A DNA stretch of 56,777 nt, from assembly GCA_016098155.1 (NCBI GenBank), contig JAAAJB010000123.1, positions 1 to 56,777 on the forward strand. The letters are read 5' to 3'. Below the pieces are notes generated by a model. It saw only the letters and a program-made list of their open reading frames with translations. It was not told the origin of the DNA and made no database searches. A program made the position numbers and the translations under genes. Numbering within the stretch: the first letter of the stretch is position 1; each line of letters begins with the position of its first letter. The stretch is from Actinomortierella ambigua (lineage: Eukaryota; Mortierellomycota; Mortierellomycetes; Mortierellales; Mortierellaceae). Shown here piece by piece: positions 34,501 to 46,292 of this stretch.

Positions 34501-37500
34501 CCACCACCACCTCCTCCTCCATCATCACTCCTGTCTCCTAGCGCCTCCAGCAGCGCCGCGACGACACCCAAACCACCACCACCACCCATCTCGACGACGC
34601 CTTCGATGCTGAGCATGGCGCTACAGCAGTTGCAGCAACATCAGCAGCAGCAAGGGAGTGAATATGACCCTCGGCCGATTGTTCAGCCTGTGGCGACGTT
34701 TATGTTTGATGAGGAGTATTCGGTCGAGAAGGACAGTGTCTATTCGTCTGTCCAGAGCACACCCACGCTGGCCCGACCTCATCCGCTGTCGTCGTATGTC
34801 CCCCGCAACACCACCACACCCTCGCCTCAGCCACGGGTGCTTTTGCCTTCGACCTCGGGCGAATTGCGCGCGTTTGAGGTGGTGGAGGACTTTGCGACGC
34901 CTCGATCATCGGTCGTCTATCCTCCTGTGGCAACAACAACAACATCAGGAACAGTGGCACGGGATGGATTTGAGGAACTGCTGGGCGACGAAGAGTTTGC
35001 ACTGCGGAACGAAGGTGTGGTGATCACCGAGTATGGGAGTGACGAGCATGAGGACGATGAAGACGACAATGACGACGACGAGGATGACGATGACAATGAT
35101 GACGATGACGAGGATGATGATAATAACGACAACGACGAAGAGAGCCTGACCGAGACAGAGGAAGGGTCGAGGGGCCGTGGCCCTCATGCCAGCGTGGATA
35201 CGTTACACACATCGGCGACGGGATCTCATACGCTGGGCACAGACTCGGCCGCAGGATCGACAACCCAGCGACGGCGGGCATCGTACGTGTCATCGTCTCG
35301 TCGTTCTGTGGCGGCGTCGCATAATTCGGGGGCCGCTAGAGCAACGGCATCATCACGACCATCAGCGCTATCAGAACCACCAATGGCATCTTCGGCTGTA
35401 GTATCGTCATCCTCGCGTCCGCGCGTGGGCGTTCATCCGCCGGCGATGCTCTCGCGTCAGTGGTCCGAGTCGAGCTATGACCCCTGTGGGCCGATGCGAT
35501 GGGACGAGCTTCTCGAGATGGACCCGAACAGCAAAGGGCCGCTCTGGCTGAGCAACCGCGGGCTAGGACAAATCTCGAACGAGTTCTTTGACGGGCTTCG
35601 GAACCTTCGGGAGCTGTACCTGGACCACAACGACATCAAGATGGTGCCGGACTCGTTGTTGAAGCTGACGAAGCTGGATGTGTTGGACCTGAGCTGGAAC
35701 TCGCTGAGCAGCTTCCACGCGGCGTTCAAGCTCAAGAAGCTCAAGAACCTGAGACGGCTCAATCTGGACCACAACCTGCTGACGGACATCTCGCCCTTGT
35801 ACAAGCTCAAGTCCCTTCGCGAGTTGCGTCTGAACCATAATCTGGTCCAGTATCTGGCGATGAACCTCCAACACCTGACCAAGCTCAAGATCCTGGCCAT
35901 CGAGTCCAACCAGATCGCCACTTTACCAGAATCGATGGGCCGGTTGTCAAACCTGTGCGAGCTTCGTCTGTCGGACAACAGTCTGCGGGTCCTCCCAGAC
36001 GCGATCGGCTCGATCCGCACCCTCCAGATCCTGGCCCTGCGATCCAACCTGTTGGAAAAGCTGCCCGAGTCCTGGAAGGACCTGGAGAGCCTGACGACGT
36101 TGGACCTGGCCTGCAACCGACTGACGTCGCTCCCACCGGACCTGGTCCGTCTGCCACGTCTGACGCACCTGGACCTGCACGACAATCAGCTACAGGTACT
36201 GCCGGAAAAAATTGGCATGTTGAGCAATCTGGTGGTGTTGCAGCTGTGCAACAACCATCTGCGAGAGCTGCCGCGGGATATTGGTCGGTTACGGGACATG
36301 CAGGATCTGGTGCTGTCGTTCAACCGCTTGGTGACGTTGCCGGACGAGATTGGCAAGCTGACAAAGCTACAGGAACTGAAGTGGAACAACAACCCACTGC
36401 GCGAGTTGCCCCGGACGATCCAGAAACTGAGCCAGGTGCGGAAGGTTCATTTCCAGGGCTGTCGGCTCCAACAGTTGCCCGTGGCGCTGGGTGTCGCCTT
36501 TAAGGACTTGACCTATGTCGACTTGTCCGATAACCAGTTTGAGGTCCTGCCGGCGTTGGACCAGATGCATCGCGTCGAGGAACTGTACATCTCGCATAAC
36601 CTGATCCGTGACCTTGGCTCCTCGGCTCTTTATTTGGCGGGGTCAGTATTGTCTGGCTCGGGGTCCATCAGTGCGGCCACAGGAGCATCGGTTGCAGCAG
36701 CAGCAGCAGCTGCTGCTGCTACGGCACCGACATCGTCGTCCATCTCTGGCAGTGTCCAGAGCAGTGCTAGCAACACCCTTACGAGCAATGCTACGGGCAC
36801 GCTCTCCAATACGACGGCCGTCAACGAGACTGCGAGCCCCCAAGGCGTAATGTCAATCTCGACGGGCCCGGCAAGTGGTGCAGGCTTGATGAGTATGCTG
36901 GCAGCCGCGAATGCCGCGTCCAGCAGTACCAACAGTGGCAATAACAACAACATCTCTGGTGGTATCAGTAGCAGCCTTGGTATGATAGGAGGCAGTGGCA
37001 GTGGTGGTGGTGGTGGTGGCAGTGGTCAGCATCATCGGTCGTCGATCGGAGCAGGCGTGACGGCGAGCAAGCTGGCCGATCTGAAGCACTTGCGAGTGTT
37101 GGAGGCGCATCATAACCAGATCCGGGTCTTGACGGAGAAGATCAAGCTGCTGCGAGGACTGGAGGTCCTGGATGTGAGCCACAACCTGTTGGATGGCGTG
37201 CCCAAGGAAGTAGGCGAGCTGAGCCTGCTTAAGGTCTTAGTGCTGGAGGGTAACCCGATCCAGGCATTGCCCTCAACCTTGTCGAGGTTGATGGGTTCGC
37301 TAGAAATCTTTCAGATTGGCGATTGGCCTGAACATGGCTTTGAGATTACTAGAGTAAGTGTTTTTATGTTTTATATTTTTGAGTGGCGATGTTGGTTAGT
37401 TGTTCCCGGCTTCTTTCGAGGGACGTTTGCAGTGTATTAACATGATACTTGCCCCGACATGGATGTTCCAATATTATTTTTTGTTTTGTTTTTTTTTCTC

Positions 37501-40500
37501 TGGTAGGACCAAACGCCGATCAACATGAAGGTCAACATCTTGCAGTCGGCAATGCCTCGTCAGATCGAGCGAACATTACTTTGGCGCATGCACGAAGCAA
37601 TCCTGAAACGCGCCCACGAGCTCGATAGCCAAAAGGATCCGTATCCGAACGGCTACGAGAGCAGGATTCCCATGGAACGCTTCAGGCCACGTGGCAATGG
37701 ACTCCTATCCACCGCCGCCACAGGAACGACAACGTTGGCCCTGGCCTCGAGCACAGTGTACTCACTCCAGCGCCAACTGCGTGGCGAGGACGACGATGAC
37801 GAGGAGGAAGCCGACTTGGCTTCTCACGGCGGACCCTCCAGATTGAGCAAGCTCTCAGGCCAGCAGCAACAGCAACAGCAACCCGCCCTGCATTTGGTAC
37901 CCAAAAAGTCCCATCACATGGGCATTGCGCAGGGCCTGGCCATGGCCACCAGGCATATCATGCATGGTCGTGGCTTTGGAGGGTTATCATCAAGTACGAC
38001 AGCATCGGAGACCACAAGCCAGGCTGATTCTCGGAGGGTGGACGACAACCACTCCTTGCGGTCATCGTCGTACTCAAGGACGGGCGGGTCGTCTTCCCCT
38101 ACCGTGTCGGCCTTCTCGACCGACTCGCGAGCGTCGGTGGCCTCGACCCCGCGCGCGTTGCAGCCGGATATGATGATGGTGGGTGGACGGAGGTATTCCA
38201 AAGAGAGCAGCCACCATAGCAGTAGCGAGTATGAAACGACGTCGACGACAGCGGACGTACCGACTATGTTCCTCAACATGGAGGGCATCCATCCGAATAC
38301 ATTTGCCACCACTCGTCATCACCTGCAGCCTCCATCACAACAGCTGCTGCCGACCCATCTCCAGATTGCTACGCCGCCTTCGATCCTCGGCTTGCGTAGC
38401 ACCCACGACTTTTTGACCTCGAGCCCCCTCTCAGAGTTTGCCCCGTCGCCTACTGTGGGTGGTGGTGGTGGTAGCGGTACAGAGGTATCGTCCTCGCTCC
38501 GATTGACTGCTCCCAACAACCCCACTCTACGGGCGCGCCACAGCGCCCAGCAACTGGGTAGTGGCACTATTGGCAATAGTGGTGGCACCAAGAGCCGAGG
38601 AGGAGGAGGAGCCTCTAGTAAGAAACTTCGGCCCACGAGCATGTACACGTCCATGGCTGGGTTGGCCAACGATGAAGACGAGGTCCGACTGCAAAAGCCA
38701 GTGATTGGCTATGCACTTCAGCATCACAAGGCGTCCATGTCGAATACGGACTTGACCACGGGTGGTGGTGGTGGGCTCCGTCCCATGGGTGCCAATAGAA
38801 GGTCCTCGTACGAGTACCATCACCAGCGGTATCCTCACCCCACTGCAGCGCTGCCAGGCAGTCTCTACCTCAACGCAGATGCCATGACAGGGCTGGGTAT
38901 TGGCACAGAGCCCGGCACGGCCGGCAGTGTGATTGCCCACAGCAATGGCCCATTCACGTCCTCGGCACGTCTCGAGGTACCTGTCTATCGGAGCGGAACC
39001 AAGGGTTCGGGCGATCTGACGGACCTAAAGACATCCTTGGCAATCAAGAGCAGCCCAACGCTGGGGTCGCTGCCGCTGTTCGCACCGACTGGCAGCAGTG
39101 GATTGACTAATAGCAAGGTTTTGTCGTCAGCAGCAACAATGGCTTCGAATGCAGCCATTTCGCTGTCCAGGCCTCGCTCGTCGACACCCAACCCGATGTC
39201 GATGGAAGTGGACAATGGCGGTGGCAGTGGTGCGAATGGCATGCCCGGTCGCATCGGTGGTGGTAATGCATCCAACGTCAGCCAAGGTGGAGGAAACAGC
39301 AACAGTACCGGCGGTGGCCCCTTGAGCCGTCTTGGGATGGCCAAGGCCTTCCAACGGTCAGCCTCTCCATCGGGTCTAGCTCGATCCACGAGTCAAATGC
39401 GCTCGTCATCGGCGGCTTCACCCACACCACGCCCCGAGACCCCCTCGGCCCTGCCGTGGCTCCGTCTCAAGACGTCTTCGTCCACGCCTGCTGGTCCGTC
39501 GATGGTGGGTAGCCCTGTAGACTCTCCGGGTTCGACTAGCTCCCCTCGCCACTTGGACACACCAACGACAAAGTCCAATCAATCGACCCTCAAGCGGGCA
39601 AATTCGTCGTCGGTCAAGATCACGGCCTCGGCCATCCTATCTGGCCTCACTGGCGCCGCAACAGCGTCTCCGGGAGCGGTTGTACATGGGTCCAACGGAG
39701 GAACAGGGGGGTTGAATGTGACGACGCCACCACCAATCTTGCTGGATTACGAGCTGGGCACATCGAGTTCTTTGGATCTGCCCAGCCAGTTTTACTACAA
39801 CCCGAGCGAGCCTGTGGAGGGCGATGTGGATGTTGATCCGTCGACGGAGAGGAAGGGGCGTGGTCGCCGTGGTCGTCGTGATGGTGTGGTCGAAGATGGC
39901 GACAACGAGGACAACGATGACGAGGACGAAGACGAGGTAGAGCATCTGATCGATGAGGAGTACCATGGCTCATCTTCATACGCTTATGATGCACCAACCG
40001 CGACAGCAACCTCCACTCTCGGAACGAACGAGTATGGTATGCTTGATCCGAGCGAGTACACGATGCCATCGCACCGGGACCCCGTTCTAAAGATTGCGGT
40101 GCTCAAAGGTGTCTATGACCAAATCCTATACAACTATGAAAATGCACATCAGCGACACATGTCAGGCCACGACGCTTATTGGTCCTCAGAGGATGGTACC
40201 CTCGGCGGAGGGGGTGGGCCAGGAGGGCCAGGAGGCATTGGTGCAGGACCAGGAGGTATTGGCGCCGGAGGCCGAGATGGCTTTGGGTCGCATCGCGGAG
40301 GCAAAAAGAGTGGTGATCGATTCAAGCTGTTACGATTCCTGAGTCCACTGAGTGCCCACCACCAGCAACAGCATCATCATCCACAACCATACCATCAATC
40401 GTCCACCATGTCCTCGATGTCTCAGCGCGGCTCCAAGGACTATTCGCCGGCGCTTCATTCAGAGCAGGCCCAGCAGCAGCAACAGCAGCAACATACACAT

Positions 40501-40554
40501 TCGCTGTTCCAATATCCAGCGCAGCATCTTAGCAATGTCGTCCATACCACCTAA
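30788..40554 (+). CDS. Giant leucine-rich-repeat scaffold protein
   Basis: The exons are 30788-31240, 31687-32905, 33080-33512, 33840-37353 and 37507-40554; phases match and the protein is 2,888 residues. The first 1,270 residues are low-complexity (Ser, Thr, Pro, Gln runs) with a long Asp/Glu tract near 35040-35150. About sixteen leucine-rich repeats of the 23-residue LPxxIxxLxxLxxLxLxxN type occupy residues about 1275-1640. They are interrupted by a Ser/Gly/Ala-rich insert (36640-37065) and resume for three repeats to about 1870. A conserved-looking block follows (DQTPINMKVNILQSAMPRQI, then ERTLLWRMHEAILKRAH). The remaining 950 residues are again Ser/Gly-rich. The repeats resemble Shoc2/Ras-binding LRRs and the LRR part of fungal adenylate cyclase, but no phosphatase or cyclase domain is present. 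Membrane segments are absent. A signalling scaffold is the best guess. Confidence 0.85.
31557..31640. repeat. CT microsatellite before a 3' splice site
   Basis: A CT-rich simple repeat lies in the first intron of the giant LRR gene, starting about 130 bases before the acceptor at 31686. It is followed by C-rich sequence and the CCACAG splice site, so it acts in effect as a very long polypyrimidine tract. Confidence 0.8.
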
Positions 40555-40721
40555 CCTGTTTTTATGTTTTTAGCATCCCCAATCCCAACGACATTTGCCT
40601 TTCTTTATTTATTATTGTATCACAGCATCACCATCCACTACCCTCTGACCATTAGATAGAAGTATAAAAACATTGAACGCACCCAAATTTTCTTGTGTGA
40701 CAGTGAGAAGAAAGCTGCTAA

Positions 40722-40845
40722 TTGGTGAAATGGAAGGTTATGATGAAGAGGATAATGAATGGATTCCGTATGACAACTTTGACTCAAAATTGTCATAAGG
40801 TATCCATTCATTATCTTCCTCATCATAACCTTTCCACTTCACCAA
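40722..40845. repeat. Inverted repeat of two chromodomain fragments
   Basis: Arms of about 59 bases (40722-40780 and 40786-40845) are about 85% identical as reverse complements around a short spacer. The plus strand of the left arm reads GYDEEDNEWIPYDNFDS and stops at 40797-40799. The minus strand of the right arm reads KGYDEEDNEWIPYDNFES. They are two diverged copies of the same chromodomain end, tail to tail. Confidence 0.85.
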
Positions 40846-41108
40846 GTAGAGTTTCTCTCCGGTCTTTTGATCAAGTCGTCGTCAAGGATAGCTTCGATTT
40901 CATAGCTCCGGCCGGTCTCTGCTTCATCGCGAGTGACCAGTTTGAGATGCTCTGGTATATAGTTTCTGGGTAAGATGGCATCATTAAAGTCTCGCAATAC
41001 ATATGCGCTATTGGCTGTGCGATTGACGACCTTGAAAGATCCTTCATACTTCACATCCATAGAGCTAGTAGCGTTCTGGTTTGGAACCATTACCCCTTGA
41101 ACCGAGAG
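40772..41108 (-). pseudogene. Ty3/gypsy chromovirus pol 3' fragment with chromodomain
   Basis: Minus-strand sequence encodes the end of a retrotransposon integrase. The segment KYEGSFKVVNRTANSAYVLR is followed by PEHLKLVTRDEAETGRSYEI, the usual region just before the chromodomain in fungal Ty3/gypsy elements. The frame then reaches a stop near 40839, while the chromodomain motif (LVKWKGYDEEDNEW) continues one frame over, so a single-base frameshift separates them near 40845-40850. Nothing of reverse transcriptase, RNase H or LTRs is visible nearby, so this is a dead 3' remnant. Chromodomains of this type steer integration towards particular chromatin. Confidence 0.8.
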
Positions 41109-42270
41109 GAAAGTTGGTGAGTCTCTTTTTTTTTTTTTTAATCAAGGAGCCAAGTTGAATAGCAACACCACCACCAACCCCGACGTAGACCGAGTAGACG
41201 ACGAAGCGCCTATCCTTATCCCTCGCTTGCCCCGGTCTGGTGCCTAACCTAATTAACCTTGGCCGACCTGACCACGCTTCGCGTTCCTAAACAGACAAGA
41301 CTTCCCACCTGCACACCTGTCTCTTTTCCTCTCCTTCTCTCATATTCGTGCACTGTGGGCGTGGTCTACTCGGAAGATCTGCACTGGCGCGTCATTATTT
41401 TGTTCGTATCTATTGAATGGCATCCAGCGAGGTTACCAAGTTATTGTTTTTATCTAAGCAAAGTGTGGTGAACAAGTACTTTAGCCGATCCATGCACAGA
41501 GCACTGTTGTGAAGATACTTAATCGCCTCTGCGTAACTTCTCAGCCCTTTTCAACACAACAGGTTCAGTAATGCCCTTGACCAAGACCGGTCGTCAATCA
41601 AGAAAGGATGGAATGACTGACATTGTGATTCCGTGAATGAACAAAAAGAGGGCGTGCTACACTGTCCAGTGGGGGATACGACGAGTGAACTCCAAGGAGT
41701 GTTACCTCGAAATGAGGAGGGTCAATTGCAAATGGAGGAGAGAGAACGAAACATGCTTGGTTTAAGGTATGTGTGGGAAAAATATGCAATCAGTTTTCAG
41801 CCCCTGAAGGCACCCAGGCCTTTAGGGCTCGCCGTTCCTGATGTTGATGAGGACAGACTCAGTGCAGACCCCGAGGCTTGCGAGGGTTTGAGGACAGCTT
41901 GGGCTGGCTCTCATCGATAAACGGGTTTCTCTGCGACGAGAGAGGTAGGAGAGGTAAGAGGATGTGAATAATAATGATGGCCACTTTTATTTGAAAGACG
42001 CGCCACGATCTATTCTCGCTACTACTGGGAATAGCCTGCAGTACTCGTTCGATACACGAAGCCTCGAATAACAAACTACGAGAACAGGAGTCCTCAAAAC
42101 GGATGAAAACAGCAATAACCTAGTGTATTCATACCAGTGGAAGTAGAGCTCTTCCGTTGCCATTGACTCTACCTTTTTTTTCTTGAAGCTCTGCCTTTTA
42201 GCTCCCCCCCCCACAATCCCATAAACCAACAAAATACTAATAGACCTCATATAATGAGTCCATCCCAATC
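41109..42270. other. Accessory intergenic DNA without a recognisable gene
   Basis: A T run lies at 41127-41139, followed by unique sequence. No frame on either strand shows a family I recognise. It lies between a dead retrotransposon fragment and a pair of broken genes, so it is probably decayed mobile-element or duplicated sequence. Confidence 0.45.
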
Positions 42271-42722
42271 TCGCTGCAACTCCCCGGTCGATCCCCTGCT
42301 TCGGTCCGTTGGCACTATTCGGTTGATCCAGCCGATATCACCAATACTGCCGTCCCTCCCGCAGGAAAGATCCTATACCCCTATTATGACCAAGGCCGGA
42401 GACTCAACGTTGTTGTGTCCAAGCGTATCGCGTTTGGGACCAAATTGGGCCAGAAGCTGGGCTGTTTTGGTGGTTCGCTCTCAAAGCCGTGTGCGGGTAT
42501 CTCGAAGGCGACTTGATCGCTTGGAAAGCCCTCGAGCTACTTCGGATCCGCCACAACGAGTTATACAACACCTTCCTCATCTGGTATGAGGAGACTGGTG
42601 GTATGAGGAGACTGGTGGCCCGTTTGGACGATCAGCTCTCCGAGTGCGAACAATGCTTCCAATTTCTCAGAAGATGTCCCGTTTGCCGATCTTTTCAGCA
42701 AGGCGAAGGAGACATCTTCTGA
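42271..42722 (+). pseudogene. Broken gene of unknown family, plus-strand copy
   Basis: The coding signal starts in one frame (RWHYSVDPADITNTAVPP, then GKILYPYYDQGRRLNVVV) and shifts near 42440-42460 into another. The second frame reads WWFALKAVCGYLEGDLIA, LELLRIRHNELYNTFLI, and ends QFLRRCPVCRSFQQGEGDIF with TGA at 42720-42722. No start codon fits. The second half closely matches the minus-strand copy that follows. The family is unknown to me. One frameshift is needed to join the halves unless an unseen intron exists. Confidence 0.45.
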
Positions 42723-42990
42723 GAAACTGGCAACACTGCTCGGATTCCGAGAGTCGATCCTCCAAACGAGCAACTAGTCCCCTGGTAACGGATAAGAAAA
42801 GTGTCATAGGGTTTGTTGTAACGGATTCGAAGGAGTTCGGGCTCTTTGCGAGCGACCAAGTCATCCTCGAGATAGCCGTATGCGGCCTTGAATGCGAACC
42901 ACCAGACGGCCCAGTTTTGGCCCAGTTGGTCCCGAACGCGGTACGCTGGGAAGTCAAAATCGAGCAGAGAAGTAACGAGAAGGTCACGGG
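42430..42990. repeat. Inverted duplication, arms of about 270 bp
   Basis: The two broken copies form an imperfect inverted repeat (roughly 70-75% base identity) centred near 42694. The inner ends are nearly exact: TTTCTCAGAAGATGTC at 42663-42678 and its complement at 42711-42726. The 3' coding ends of both copies overlap within the 56 bases between the two stop codons. Confidence 0.8.
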
Positions 42991-42994
42991 ACAT
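42667..42994 (-). pseudogene. Broken gene of unknown family, minus-strand copy
   Basis: The minus strand encodes DFPAYRVRDQLGQNWAVWWF, AFKAAYGYLEDDLVARK and ELLRIRYNKPYDTFLIRY, matching the plus-strand copy at roughly 60-70% of residues. It then continues, after a frame change, into LAEKIGKRDIF with a stop at 42669-42667. It lacks the N-terminal part seen in the other copy. A complete gene elsewhere in the genome is expected to be the source of both. Confidence 0.4.
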
Positions 42995-43109
42995 GGGACT
43001 TTTTCTGACATATGCGGTTTAGAATGGAGGGCAAAGGGGGTTTTTTTTCGCATGCAAGAAACTCATTCCGCTCCCTCCCCCCCCCTCCTCCGCGCTCATT
43101 CCCTCTCTC

Positions 43110-44794
43110 ATGCCCAAAGTATTGTATCGATTCCCCACGGGTGAAGGCCTTGTGCATTTGCTCAACCCATCGTTGTTTGAACATGTCGAAGAAGAGGCTC
43201 TTGACTCGGTCAAGTCGTCATCGTCGCCACCGCCACCAGCACAGCCCTCAGGCAAAGGGACTGTTGCAGTAGCGCAAGGGCCTCGACTAAAGATCCAGGC
43301 CGTGCACCACACGCCGGGCGTGGGACTCAACGGCATCAGCAACATGTCACCGTCGCTGGCCAGTGTTGCGCAAGCCCTGGCCCGGTTCCGGTTTTACCAG
43401 CTCGTGTGTGATTTCGACGAGACCATTACCGAGCACGACACGACGAGCTTGCTGGACGAGCTGCGCCGGCACCTCTATGATGCCCACCACCACCAGCCTT
43501 CCTCTCCTCCTCCAGTACCGGCGCCACCACCGCCTACACCCCTTTCCCCGCCCGCTCCATTGAACAGTGGTGGCCACCACCAGGATGATGGCAATGACCA
43601 ACAATACTTTTCATTGACACCGACCGCGACCCAGAAGAGCCACCCACCGCCGGCCCCGCGCTGGACCTGGGACGAGATCTTGGGCGCGTATCTCGATGAT
43701 CTGACCAATGTCCACGTGGGTGACCTGGACCATCTCCACTGCGACCGTGAAGTTTCTAAAGAATGCCGTAGCAGTGGTAAAGGCGACAACAACAACAACA
43801 ACAACAACAATAATGGCGGTGAGTCAGAACAAGAATCATCAAGACAGGCCATGCTCATCGAAACGGTCCAGCAGCAGCAACAAGCCTCGGACCCTTGTCT
43901 GATCCCATGGTTCGAGACCCAGGTCCGGCGGCGGATCGCCGAGGAGGTCTCGATGCGTCGCGTGCACGACAGCGGGAACCTGGCCGGGTTGACCGCGGCT
44001 CAGATCCGCGCCTTTGCGCGGACAAGGGCTCGCTTGCGCCCCGGCCTCGTGGACTTGCTGGCTGCGCGCGTTGGATTGTCGACAGGTAAAGAGGGTCGGT
44101 CGTCCCAGGGAGGAAGGGGAGAAGGAGAAGACCAGGAAGAAGAAGAAGAGGAGGAAGAAGCAGGAGAAGGAGAAGGAAGTGCGTTCTGGATCCTGTCGGT
44201 GAATTGGAGCCAGGATTTGATCCGCGGCGCGATGGACCAGGTGTTTGAGCATCCCGATGTGACGGATCAAGTGCTGCCGCCAAGTCGACTTGTGTGTTCA
44301 AATCTGGAGTTTCACCACCACCACCACCATGACGGCGACAATCAACAGCACTATGAGCTGCAAACGCAACAACAGCCACATGACCAGCACGAACATGCAT
44401 TGTCAATCTCGACGGGGCGGGTCCACATCCGCTGTTTGACTGGGTGCGACAAACTGAGGGCCTTCCGGACAATGCAGGCCGACTATGCTGCGCAGCAGGG
44501 TCTCACACTGCTGGATACCCAATGGGCATTCCTGGGCGATTCGATCAACGATCTTGGGTGTTTAGGTAAGAAAAAGTGTATTTTGTTTGTGTGTGGTTTC
44601 TTTCTTTTTTTGTTGTACGTCGAGAATTTGGGCAATCAATACTCAATAGCGTCTTTTTTTGTCTTTTATTGTCTTGTCTCTTAGTGGAAGCTGACCTTGG
44701 CATCATCATTGGCACGAGCAAGTCGTTGCTCGCCGAGTGCGAGCGTTTAGGAATTCAGATTGTCGACGTGCAAGTCGTTCAAAATACAGAGTAA
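43110..44794 (+). CDS. HAD-superfamily phosphatase, Cto1-like
   Basis: The exons are 43110-44565 and 44685-44794 (GTAAGAA...CTCTTAG), giving 521 residues. The haloacid dehalogenase motifs are all present. Motif I is DFDETIT (nucleophile D101, acid D103), motif II is the Ser in ILSVNWSQ, the motif III Lys is in GCDKLRAF, and motif IV is GDSINDLGCL (about 476-485). The second exon (VEADLGIIIGTSKSLL) completes the core. The nearest match in plan is the fungal Cto1-type hydrolase; the substrate is unknown. Three low-complexity inserts (Pro/His, Asn, Glu and a six-His run) swell it well beyond the 250 or so residues usual for such phosphatases. The start is uncertain: the ATG at 43347 (MSPSLASVAQALARF) would begin just before the core. 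Confidence 0.8.
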
Positions 44795-44931
44795 AATAGC
44801 TTACAGATCTTAGATATTTGACGAATACAAGCAATGAGCGCGCGATGTGTGACTTGCCTCGACTTGACCTCCTTTTCCAGCTTACATTGGTGCATTTCGA
44901 CACTTCATCGTTGACCACAAGAAAGGACCAA

Positions 44932-46160
44932 ATGTCGGCAGTAGGCAGCAGCAACACACAGAGCAATGCTATGCTGGGACTCAGCAAGGCACCGGCATTA
45001 CCCTCGGGATTCCAGTTTCCTTCCATCCACAACTTTCCTCCATTTTACACGTACTGTCCTTGCGTTTTCTCTCCATGACGTTTGCGGGGTTGAATAGTAT
45101 TTCGCAAGTCCCTGAGAGACTTGCTGACCAACGGTTGGCAAAAACTAACATCCTTCTCTATTCTCCTTCCCTCCCTCTCTCTTTCTGTCATCTTTGGATG
45201 CAACGGTAGGCTTCAGCCAAATGCCGACACATGGAAGAATCAATCCTCGCTATGGGCTGGCATCCTTTTGAGTTATTTCCGCCATCATCGACTTTATCAA
45301 TTGGACCTGGACGAATCCAAGACGACCAGCGAACTGTTCAACAATCCAAGGATAGGCCGTAACGTTTCTTTCGTCATAACAAAAAAAAAGGAAGAGAATG
45401 TGTGTCCATCTGGAAAGAGTAAGGTCGCTGAAAGCAGTCGAAACACCCGTTCTCTTCTCAACGTCTGTGATATAGGTCGTCTCTCAGGGGAGGTCATCCA
45501 GGCCATTGTAGACGACATGGTGAAGCGAGGTAGTTATGCGAGCATGCCATGGAGAAAGGGGAGAACTGTTTAGTGCCTACGTGTTTCAAACTGCTGACCA
45601 ACCTCAAATGGCGGGTTTCTTCTTCTTTCTCTCTATTCGTCTAGGTGATGCAGAGTGGGATCCAACATCAAAGAAGCGGAGCGCCATTCTGTACTGGCGC
45701 AAACCCGAGGACTGGGCGACTCTGATCTCCAACTGGGTAAAGATGATCATTTCTTTTCTATGTCCAAAAGTCAACCCCAATGTTGCACCACGGAAGGGAT
45801 ATCAGGCATCCTTCTCATCGTCTCTTTTGTATGTTATCACTAGGTGTTTGAGTCGGGAATGAACAACACAATCATGACCTACTATGAGATTGCCCACGGG
45901 GATAACTCGGAAGACCAAGGTATTTTTGTGTTTTTTTTGTGCATCCACTGCAGCTAGGCGAAAACACCTTGAAATGGTGGAGGGAAAAGGCATCCATACT
46001 GACGACCTCGTCCACCTTCCATTGACTAGAATTCCACAATATCCATCCGACAGTTCTACAGAAAACAATGGATATCTTGGTCAAGCGTGGCATTGCTACT
46101 ACTTTCCAAGGCGCCAACTTCGATGAGATGGGTGTAAAGTTCTTCAATGCCGGCGCATAA
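44932..46160 (+). CDS. VPS25: ESCRT-II subunit VPS25
   Basis: VPS25 links ESCRT-II to the ESCRT-III subunit Vps20 when ubiquitinated membrane proteins are sorted into multivesicular bodies. The exons are 44932-45050, 45210-45358, 45476-45529, 45645-45736, 45844-45919 and 46054-46160, for 198 residues. The N-terminal part has the PPF motif region (FPSIHNFPPFYTLQPN), followed by KNQSSLWAGILLSYFRHHRL of the first winged helix. The second winged helix carries RRLSGEVIQAIVDDMVKRG, SAILYWRKPEDWATLI and the end ANFDEMGVKFFNAGA. Length and order fit the family. All introns are 92-159 bases. The gene begins only 137 bases after the HAD phosphatase stop, on the same strand. Confidence 0.93.
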
Positions 46161-46292
46161 TCTGCGATAGTAATAATAAAAAAAAGAAGACTTTATACAA
46201 GGGTGAAGGAGGTGGGGGGGGGGTGTATGTTGTACTCAACATCTCTATTGATTTTTTTTTGGAAATGGCAGGGGTGAAGCAGGTGGCGTTGT

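Noticed and set aside
34900..35190. Long minus-strand frames rich in Ser or Val/Ile opposite the LRR gene
   Set aside because: They are the complement of the Asp/Glu-coding GAC/GAT/GAG tract on the plus strand and have no independent features.
35560..37350. Adenylate cyclase (Cyr1) for the LRR gene
   Set aside because: The repeats are similar, but neither a PP2C-like nor a cyclase catalytic domain follows before the stop at 40554.
43013..43345. Minus-strand frame opposite the start of the HAD gene
   Set aside because: It is Gly/Ser/Arg-rich complement sequence with no domain, and the plus strand carries the catalytic motifs.
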